Positions 1 through 5,233 of a stretch of 9,584 nt of DNA are shown piece by piece. The translations under genes were made by a program, and so were the position numbers. How positions within the stretch are numbered: the stretch's first letter is position 1; each line of letters begins with the position of its first letter. The notes beneath the pieces were generated by a model, which was given only the letters and a program-made list of their open reading frames with translations, was not told the DNA's origin and did not search any database. Source of the DNA: Syntrophomonadaceae bacterium (GTDB taxonomy: Bacteria; Bacillota; Dethiobacteria; DTU022); NCBI GenBank assembly GCA_003558195.1, contig PWMM01000024.1, positions 1 through 9,584 on the forward strand, given 5' to 3'.

Positions 1-673
1 CCTCTCCATCAAGAATCTTCAGGTAAAGATTGAAGCAGCTTTCGGTCTCAGTGGCGTTAACGAAGCAAAAGTCGCTCTTGAGGAACTGGAAGATGATTAT
101 TCAAACAAAGAAAATCAATTTAAAGCGGATCGCAAAAAACTAAAACAGATGGAACTCGAAGAACAGGCCATTACTGGTCAAAGTAAAGAATTAAAAGAAA
201 ACATGTATGGTGGCAAGGTGACCAATGTTAAAGAATTAGAGCAAATGCATCGGAGGCTGGATCACCTGGCTGATCATAAAAAGCTTTTAGAAGAAAACAT
301 TATTGATTTGATGGAATCAATTGAAACATTGGAAGAAGAATTAGCTAATGTGGCAGATAAAATCAAACAAGCCCAGGATGAACTTAATGAAAAAGAGAGA
401 GAGCTTGAGAAAAAAAAGGTGCAATATAACCAGGAACTAGAACAGTTGCAGGCTCAGCGAGAAGAGCTTGTTGCAAAAATTGAAAAAAAATACCTTGATA
501 AATACTTAACACTGGTTCAAAAGCATCATGGCAAAGCATTAGCCCGTGTCAATGATGATATCTGCAGTGGATGCAGGGTCTTTATATCATCAGCCTTAAA
601 AGGCCATCTTTACAATCCAAGTGCAATGGTGTATTGTGAAAACTGTGGACGGTTACTGGTTAAGCTGGAATAG
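1..673 (+). CDS. C4-type zinc-ribbon coiled-coil protein (5' end missing)
   Basis: The reading frame is open from base 2 to the TAG at 671-673, so the gene begins upstream of the window and 223 residues are visible; the ATG at 149 is internal. Most of the visible chain is a charged Glu/Lys/Gln-rich coiled coil. The C-terminus carries CSGC (codons 563-574) and CENC (635-646), two CxxC knuckles about 20 residues apart, which would bind one Zn. This architecture matches the bacterial family with a C4 zinc ribbon after a helical hairpin (zf-RING_7, CT398-like). Its role is poorly defined; nucleic-acid or protein binding is usually proposed. In Firmicutes such genes often follow a Nif3/YqfO-type gene, which cannot be tested here. 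There is no signal peptide in the visible part, so it is probably cytoplasmic. Confidence 0.85.
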   Translation, partial: LSIKNLQVKIEAAFGLSGVNEAKVALEELEDDYSNKENQFKADRKKLKQMELEEQAITGQSKELKENMYGGKVTNVKELEQMHRRLDHLADHKKLLEENIIDLMESIETLEEELANVADKIKQAQDELNEKERELEKKKVQYNQELEQLQAQREELVAKIEKKYLDKYLTLVQKHHGKALARVNDDICSGCRVFISSALKGHLYNPSAMVYCENCGRLLVKLE

Positions 674-740
674 AATCGGTTATTAAATCCCTTTAATTTA
701 TATATTCAGATATTGTTACAATAACCCGGAGGTTTTAGTA

Positions 741-1553
741 TTGGCGAAGAAAACTGAGAGACCAAAAGATTTAAAAAAACAACGCTGGGCGGCAATAGTA
801 GCTGCCATCCTGGCTTTTGGAATGATTGCTTCTGTTGTAGGAGGATACCTCGGACATGCTTTGGGCGGTGAGGGCGTAGACTTAGCTCAACAGCAGGCTG
901 AGCTTGAGCCTGAAGATTACATCGCTCATTATGAACGAGAAATTGAGCGGTTAGAAAAGCACCTGGAAGAGCATGAACCCAGCCCGGCAGTTTTGCAAGA
1001 ACTGGCTGAAAATTATCGTTATTTAAGCCTCTTTCATCAGTTGTATTTTGATGATCCTGAAACTGTAATGGAACTTCAAAACAACTTAGTATCAATTTAC
1101 ACTGATCTGGTTGAAATGGAACCAGGTAACTTGAATCATCGCCTGGAGTTAATCAGCCTTTATCAATCCCAGCAAAAAGAAGAAGCTTTAATTATGGAAG
1201 AAATTAATATATTGAAAAAGCAGCTTCGAGATGACCCTAATCCAGCCATTCATTTTTCTTTAATTGCAGTTTTAGAGTCAGGTGAAATGGAAGAATTGCT
1301 TCAACAGGAGGTAGATTGGCTCTTTGATTACCTCCAGGAAAAAATTGAACAAGAAACTGCAAATACGGAAGAACAGCTTTACTATTCGGTTATGATGGGC
1401 GAATACCAGGATGAACGGGACAAAGCTGAAAGCCTTCTTGAAGATATAATGGAAGCAGAAGCTGAAGATACCTGGATTTACAGGGAAGCTTATAACTATT
1501 TACATTACCTGCAGAATGAAGATTTAGCTGAAAATGATATTAACTTTGATTAA
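741..1553 (+). CDS. Membrane-anchored TPR-like protein of unknown function
   Basis: The start is TTG at 741, chosen because GGAGG lies at 728-732 with an 8-base gap. The 270-residue product has a basic N-terminus (residues 1-15), one hydrophobic segment at about 16-38 ending in small residues, and then a strongly acidic helical domain. Residues about 57-180 have helix-turn-helix spacing with Leu/Tyr/Ala patterning resembling degenerate TPR units, for example around 83-100 and 113-145. I infer a single-pass protein with its helical domain outside the membrane; a basic N-terminus before the segment fits N-in topology. The gene sits 67 bases after the zinc-ribbon gene and 31 bases before tatC, so co-transcription is likely. 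I do not recognise a named family. A Tat-accessory or envelope-scaffold role is only a guess from position. Confidence 0.8.
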   Translation: MAKKTERPKDLKKQRWAAIVAAILAFGMIASVVGGYLGHALGGEGVDLAQQQAELEPEDYIAHYEREIERLEKHLEEHEPSPAVLQELAENYRYLSLFHQLYFDDPETVMELQNNLVSIYTDLVEMEPGNLNHRLELISLYQSQQKEEALIMEEINILKKQLRDDPNPAIHFSLIAVLESGEMEELLQQEVDWLFDYLQEKIEQETANTEEQLYYSVMMGEYQDERDKAESLLEDIMEAEAEDTWIYREAYNYLHYLQNEDLAENDINFD

Positions 1554-1584
1554 TAATCGTGAGAGGAAATTTTGTTAAGGCGAT

Positions 1585-2346
1585 ATGGATAGAGATAAAA
1601 TAATCTTATTATTTGAAGAACTGCGCGTACGCTTAATGATAATAGCAGGGGCAGTTTTTCTTTTTGCCATAATTAGTTTTACTTTCAGTGATTTAATCAG
1701 GGAAGTGCTCTTAATGCCTGCTAATATGGCTTATGCAGGACTGGATGCAGAAGGCCTTGATTTGAGGTTGATATTTTTAACCCCCTCTGAAGCACTTCTG
1801 GCCAACCTCAGACTGTCTTTTATTACCAGTGGGATTGTAACCCTTCCCTTAATCCTCTATCAATTACTGGCCCTGGCGATAACTGCAACAGGCAAGCCAA
1901 AAAGATCAGCCTTTTTTTTAACTGTAATTATGTATCTTTTATTCGCCATTGGCCTCTCTTTTGCTTATTTTGTAGTGCTTCCATTTGCATTAAACTTTTT
2001 TGTCGGCTTTTCAGGGCCTGATCTATTGCCTAGTTTTAGTATTGCTCGCTACTTATCCTTTACCACTTCTTTTATGCTATCATTTGGATTGGTTTTTCAA
2101 ATGCCGGTTCTGTTTTGGTTTTTGGGAAGTATAGGTTTGTTAACCCCCTATTTTTTGCGCAAAAACCGAAAATTTGCCCTGTTGATCATCATAATATTTG
2201 CCTCCATTCTCACCCCTCCTGACATCTTTTCTCAGGTTTTAATGGCTATTCCTCTGCTATTGCTTTATGAACTGGGAATTTTTATGGTTTATCTGTCCTG
2301 GCGGAAGAAAAGACGCCAGGAGCAGTCTGATCTTTCTGCAGGTTAA
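1585..2346 (+). CDS. tatC: Sec-independent protein translocase TatC (divergent)
   Basis: TatC is the multi-spanning receptor of the twin-arginine system that exports folded proteins. The 253 residues show the family layout: a cytoplasmic EELRVRL motif at residues 11-17, six hydrophobic segments (about 18-34, 74-96, 109-134, 157-181, 197-209, 214-237), a TPSE loop motif at 67-70, LYQ at 91-93, and TPPDIFSQ at 210-217 before the last span. The ATG is preceded by an in-frame TAA at 1576-1578, so no longer start exists; the only nearby SD-like sequence is TAAGG at 1576-1580, which is weak. Aligned by eye to E. coli TatC, the signal-peptide patch residues Phe94 and Glu103 correspond to Leu97 and Lys106, and the FE(V/M)P glutamate is Gln172. 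No tatA or tatB is visible. The family is clear; the altered patch is the odd point. Confidence 0.9.
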   Translation: MDRDKIILLFEELRVRLMIIAGAVFLFAIISFTFSDLIREVLLMPANMAYAGLDAEGLDLRLIFLTPSEALLANLRLSFITSGIVTLPLILYQLLALAITATGKPKRSAFFLTVIMYLLFAIGLSFAYFVVLPFALNFFVGFSGPDLLPSFSIARYLSFTTSFMLSFGLVFQMPVLFWFLGSIGLLTPYFLRKNRKFALLIIIIFASILTPPDIFSQVLMAIPLLLLYELGIFMVYLSWRKKRRQEQSDLSAG

Positions 2347-2410
2347 ATATTTTAAAGAACAGTGGGGAAGGATTAACCTATTATACTGTAGAAAATACCT
2401 AGATACTTTT

Positions 2411-3964
2411 ATGAGAGGCTGTAAATATGATATGAGAATAGCCGGAAATGGTCAGTACAAAGGAGAACTTGTTAAAAAGAAACCACATGGCCGGGGAACG
2501 GTAACCTGGCCTGATGGAAGCAGGTATAGTGGTGAATGGGAAAAAGGTCGCTTTCACGGTCATGGCATTTTTGTTTGGTCTAATGGAGACAAGTATGAAG
2601 GACAGTGGAAAAAAGATCAAATGCATGGCCAGGGAACCTACCTTTTTGCTGATTGGCGCAAGTATGAAGGGCAATGGAAAGAAGATCAAATGCATGGCCA
2701 GGGAACTTATTATTGGCCAGGTGGTGAAAAATATGAAGGTGAATTTGTTGACGGACTTTATGAGGGGCACGGTACATTTTCCTGGCCTGACGGGAAAAAG
2801 TATGTAGGAGAGTGGAAAAGATCATACCGGACTGGACAGGGTAAAATGGTATGGCCTAACGGGAAAAGCTATAAAGGAATGTGGTTTGAGGATCAACGGG
2901 AAGGAACAGGTATTCAGATCTGGCCTGATGGCCGCAAATATGAAGGTGAGTGGAAAGATAATCATATGCATGGCAAAGGTATATTTACTTTTGCTGATGG
3001 AGCAAAACATGAAGGGATATTCAAGCAGGGAAATTTTAATGACAGGGGTCGTTTCTTTTTTTCAGATGGCTCGGAATACAAAGGCGCATTGCACAAGGGT
3101 TTGCCTCATGGTAAAGGAAAGGTTATTTTTTCTGATGGATCTGTCCTTCTAGGTTATTTTGAATATGGCCAAAACAAAGGTTCCTGTGAAATCCATTATC
3201 CTGAAGGTTCTAAGTATGTTGGAGACTGCATGAATAATAATCCCCATGGCAAGGGAACTCTTACCTATGACGATGGTTCACGCTATGTGGGTATTTTTGA
3301 TAAGGGAAATGCCGCAGATGAAGGAAGCTTCTATTTTGCAGATGGCTCTTTTTACAACGGAGATCTTAAGAAAGGGTTGCCACATGGGAAAGGGTCAGTT
3401 CATTATAAAAAAGGATCGAAATACCGCGGTGAATTTAAAATGGGTAAAAAAGAAGGTTACGGCGACATATTATATAAAGACGGTGCTGAATATCGTGGTA
3501 GTTGGAAAGATGATTTAATGGACGGAACTGGCCTATACCGGTATGCGAACGGTGATTATTATGAGGGGTTTTTTAAAAAAGGATTGTTTCACGGGCAAGG
3601 TTATTATGAGCAAGCCGATGGTTCAAAATGGCAGGGTAAATGGTGGTATGGAAAAATATATGGCCATGGAAGCTGTTCCCTGGCAGAAAAAGGTCAATAT
3701 GAAGGAGAATTTGCCGGCGGTAAATTTCAGGGTTGGGGAATCCGGACCTGGGCGGGGGGCAGTATTTACAAGGGCAGATGGTGGAGAGGTTACCGACATG
3801 GTTACGGGACTTATGTTCCCTTAAATGGTGAGCGTTTTGCCGGAAAATGGTTTTTAGACCGTCCACATGGCATTGGACGCCTGGTTCCTAGGCACGAAAA
3901 GGTAAAAACAGGTATTTGGTTCTTCGGTAAAGGGCCTTATAATTTAAAAGAGAAAAGCTTTTAA
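2411..3964 (+). CDS. MORN-repeat protein with 21 tandem units
   Basis: From codon 15 (position 2453) the 517-residue product is an unbroken run of 21 units of exactly 23 residues, ending at 3901, followed by a partial unit and a short basic tail. Each unit follows the MORN pattern: YxGEW, then xxGxxHGxG, then a strand ending in WPDG or ADG. MORN arrays form extended beta-solenoid-like rods that act as scaffolds or bind lipids or proteins. There is no signal peptide or membrane span, so it is probably cytoplasmic. Start choice is uncertain: ATG 2411 and ATG 2432 are both in frame, the latter with GAGAGG at 2413-2418 at a long 13-base spacing. The frame is open back to ATG 2267 inside tatC, but those residues do not look MORN-like. 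Units 3 and 4 are nearly identical at DNA level. Partner and function are unknown. Confidence 0.85.
   Translation: MRGCKYDMRIAGNGQYKGELVKKKPHGRGTVTWPDGSRYSGEWEKGRFHGHGIFVWSNGDKYEGQWKKDQMHGQGTYLFADWRKYEGQWKEDQMHGQGTYYWPGGEKYEGEFVDGLYEGHGTFSWPDGKKYVGEWKRSYRTGQGKMVWPNGKSYKGMWFEDQREGTGIQIWPDGRKYEGEWKDNHMHGKGIFTFADGAKHEGIFKQGNFNDRGRFFFSDGSEYKGALHKGLPHGKGKVIFSDGSVLLGYFEYGQNKGSCEIHYPEGSKYVGDCMNNNPHGKGTLTYDDGSRYVGIFDKGNAADEGSFYFADGSFYNGDLKKGLPHGKGSVHYKKGSKYRGEFKMGKKEGYGDILYKDGAEYRGSWKDDLMDGTGLYRYANGDYYEGFFKKGLFHGQGYYEQADGSKWQGKWWYGKIYGHGSCSLAEKGQYEGEFAGGKFQGWGIRTWAGGSIYKGRWWRGYRHGYGTYVPLNGERFAGKWFLDRPHGIGRLVPRHEKVKTGIWFFGKGPYNLKEKSF
2453..3901 (+). repeat. 21 tandem 69-bp MORN-encoding units
   Basis: Unit n begins at 2453 + 69(n-1), with no insertion or deletion across all 21 units. 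Units 3 (2591-2659) and 4 (2660-2728) share most of their first 48 bases, including a 23-base identical stretch, suggesting recent duplication or conversion. Units 8-11 resemble units 12-15 in order, giving a second 276-bp period. Units 9, 11 and 13 are the most degenerate. The array explains many overlapping open frames on both strands here. Confidence 0.9.
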
Positions 3965-4024
3965 CAACTGATAAATGAAGAATTATTAACCCAAAACCTA
4001 TTTTTAAATTGATAAGTGGCGCTA

Positions 4025-4047
4025 TTGAGGTGGCTTTAATACCTCAA
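4025..4047. repeat. Inverted repeat after the MORN gene
   Basis: TTGAGGT (4025-4031) and ACCTCAA (4041-4047) form a perfect 7-bp stem with a 9-base loop, 60 bases after the MORN stop. It is followed by A residues rather than T, so it lacks the hallmark of a rho-independent terminator on the plus strand. It could aid transcript ending or stability. Confidence 0.35.
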
Positions 4048-4230
4048 AAACTAAATGGCTGCATTTCCAACCCATGCGAACAGTGAGTGCAGTTAATTAA
4101 GGTAAGCAAAAAAAGTATATTTAGCCGTTTAGCTATAAAGCTTTAGGCTCCCTGTTAAATATAGATTGTAAAAACGGAAAAATAACCATAATTAGGAACA
4201 GTAGATCGGCTCACTTTTTTTATGGGGTGA

Positions 4231-4419
4231 TTGTTAACCGGCAAGGTGAAAACTATTAAGCCTACCGGCAAAAAGATCCTGAAAAGCCTGGAGAGGATCA
4301 TGATCATGACTACCGCTGATCCCAATCGGAGTGCTTTCGGCAGCAGCTTTAAGGTGCCTAAGGTGATAGAGCTAGCCGGTTTCTCAACTGATATCTATCT
4401 CATTGTCAACGTCTTATGA
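4231..4419 (+). CDS. Doubtful 62-codon ORF, unrecognised
   Basis: This frame starts at TTG 4231, with GGGGTGA directly abutting it at 4224-4230, which is too close for a normal ribosome binding site. The predicted peptide is basic at its N-terminus (KVKTIKPTGKK) and has no motif I recognise. Its codons (ggc, acc, aag, ctg, atc, ctc) are visibly richer in C and G at third positions than the AT-rich DNA on either side. That argues for a real coding sequence or a remnant of one rather than a chance frame. It could be a decayed gene end, a small protein, or noise. Confidence 0.2.
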   Translation: MLTGKVKTIKPTGKKILKSLERIMIMTTADPNRSAFGSSFKVPKVIELAGFSTDIYLIVNVL

Positions 4420-4445
4420 TATGCTATCACTACCTGAGAAGAAAA

Positions 4446-4472
4446 TATTGCGGTTATTTTCGTAGCAATAAC
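4446..4472. repeat. Two overlapping, mutually exclusive inverted repeats
   Basis: TATTGC (4446-4451) pairs with GCAATA (4465-4470), while GTTATT (4453-4458) pairs with AATAAC (4467-4472). The right-hand arms overlap, so only one stem can form at a time. The arms are short (6 bp) and AT-rich, so chance is a serious alternative. Confidence 0.25.
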
Positions 4473-4496
4473 TCATAGGTGCAATCTTTTGTCTAT

Positions 4497-4513
4497 GCCA
4501 AAACATTTTTGGC
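4497..4513. repeat. Perfect 7-bp inverted repeat
   Basis: GCCAAAA (4497-4503) and TTTTGGC (4507-4513) flank a 3-base centre. It could be a DNA operator or a small hairpin. There is no T-run after it. It lies 12 bases upstream of TTGACA at 4525-4530. Confidence 0.35.
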
Positions 4514-4524
4514 TGCCCAATAAT

Positions 4525-4577
4525 TTGACAATAGATAGCAATCCATGGTAATGTTTATGTAAAATTGCGTCTATAAT
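4525..4577 (+). promoter_or_regulatory. Weak sigma-70-type promoter elements
   Basis: TTGACA at 4525-4530 is a perfect -35 hexamer but is followed at 18 bases only by TAATGT (4549-4554). A perfect TATAAT occurs at 4572-4577 but without a -35 match 17 bases upstream. One of these probably contributes to the promoter for the downstream deacylase and regulator genes. Neither is complete. Confidence 0.3.
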
Positions 4578-4583
4578 GCAAAG

Positions 4584-4605
4584 CTTTGACCCCCTAGCGT
4601 CAAAG
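4584..4605. repeat. Inverted repeat between promoter elements and deacylase gene
   Basis: CTTTGAC (4584-4590) and GTCAAAG (4599-4605) form a perfect 7-bp dyad with an 8-base centre. It starts 7 bases after the TATAAT, a position suited to an operator or an early-transcript hairpin. A second small dyad, TTCCT/AGGAA, follows at 4611-4624, and the palindrome GGAATTCC overlaps its right arm at 4621-4628. Confidence 0.35.
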
Positions 4606-4690
4606 GTAGGTTCCTTGCCAGGAATTCCCTCTGTTTAGATCATGTCCGGTTTACACTATATTATTTCGAAAAAACTTAAAAACTTAAGTG

Positions 4691-4697
4691 AAAGGGG
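4691..4697 (+). promoter_or_regulatory. Ribosome binding site deciding the deacylase start
   Basis: AAAGGGG lies 8 bases before GTG 4706. It lies inside the frame if the upstream GTG at 4688 were used, so it favours 4706 as the true start. Confidence 0.6.
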
Positions 4698-4705
4698 ATT
4701 GGAAA

Positions 4706-5194
4706 GTGATAACTGAAAATGAACAGAAAGTTTATGATGTTATGGACCAGTTGGGTATCAGCTATAAACGGTATGAACATCCACCGGTTTACACCGTTGA
4801 AGAGGCTCAACAATATTGGAAGGATATAGATGGAGCTCATGCCAAAAATTTGTTTCTCAGAAACAATAAAGGTAACCGCCATTTCCTGGTAGTTTTGGAG
4901 CAATCAAAATCCGCCGACTTAAAAGATCTATCTGGGAAGCTGGCTGCGGGTAAGCTAAGCTTTGCATCCGAGCGGCGTCTACAGGAGCATTTGGGCCTGG
5001 AGACCGGTGCAGTTTCGCCTTTTGGTATTATCAATGATCAAGATAAAAAGGTAACTCTTGTTATAGATAAAACTATGCAAAAAAAAGAATCAGTTAACTT
5101 TCACCCCAATGTTAATACTGCTACCATTAATGTTTCTTACCAAGACTTTGAAAAATTCCTAAAGCATTGTGGCAATGCTATCATTTATATATAA
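4706..5194 (+). CDS. ProXp/YbaK-family aminoacyl-tRNA deacylase
   Basis: The 162-residue protein belongs to the free-standing editing-domain family related to the prolyl-tRNA synthetase insertion domain (YbaK/ProXp; ProXp-ala and PrdX type). Members hydrolyse mischarged tRNA, typically Ala-tRNA(Pro), in trans in the cytoplasm. Visible family signatures are YEHPPVYTVEEA at residues 23-34, GAHAKNLFLRN at 43-53 with the conserved lysine at 47, FLVVLE at 60-65, the VSPFG loop at 103-107, and NFHPN at 131-135. Length is normal for a single-domain member. An in-frame GTG at 4688 would add six residues, but the ribosome binding site at 4691-4697 supports 4706. The regulator gene follows after 39 bases and may share its transcript. 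Which mischarged tRNA it edits cannot be decided from sequence. Confidence 0.88.
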   Translation: MITENEQKVYDVMDQLGISYKRYEHPPVYTVEEAQQYWKDIDGAHAKNLFLRNNKGNRHFLVVLEQSKSADLKDLSGKLAAGKLSFASERRLQEHLGLETGAVSPFGIINDQDKKVTLVIDKTMQKKESVNFHPNVNTATINVSYQDFEKFLKHCGNAIIYI

Positions 5195-5233
5195 GCAGAT
5201 AATGATTCGAAGCGCAAAGGTGGCAAGTTTACT

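Larger units (their letters stand above)
3965..4705. other. Long AT-rich intergenic region
   Basis: About 740 bases without a convincing gene. It contains a 7-bp inverted repeat at 4025-4047 (TTGAGGT/ACCTCAA), a doubtful small ORF at 4231-4419, and a cluster of inverted repeats between 4446 and 4628. A TATAAT lies at 4572-4577 and an isolated TTGACA at 4525-4530. No clear U-tailed terminator follows the MORN gene, and I see no tRNA, T-box or other riboswitch consensus. Confidence 0.6.

Noticed and set aside
149..673. Zinc-ribbon gene starting at ATG 149
   Set aside because: The same frame is open back to base 2 with the same coiled-coil character, so the gene is truncated by the window edge.
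678..726. GGTTATT/AATAACC inverted repeat before the TPR-like gene
   Set aside because: The 35-base loop and AT-rich arms make it likely to be chance, with no T-run for a terminator.
706..1095. Minus-strand open frame opposite the TPR-like gene
   Set aside because: It overlaps a plus-strand gene with a good ribosome binding site and its translation has no domain character.
2382..2387. TATACT as a promoter for the MORN gene
   Set aside because: No acceptable -35 sequence lies 16-18 bases upstream, so it is not supportable as a promoter.
2267..2410. MORN gene starting inside tatC at ATG 2267
   Set aside because: The extra residues show no MORN pattern and no ribosome binding site precedes this ATG; the stretch is simply open in the second frame of tatC.
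2399..3866. Several open frames on both strands within the MORN gene
   Set aside because: They are periodic shadows of the 69-bp repeat and have no plausible starts or family features.
2453..3901. CRISPR array
   Set aside because: The 69-bp periodicity is a coding MORN repeat without conserved repeat and unique spacer alternation.
4600..4705. T-box or other riboswitch ahead of the tRNA-editing deacylase
   Set aside because: No T-box consensus or terminator/antiterminator pair could be found.
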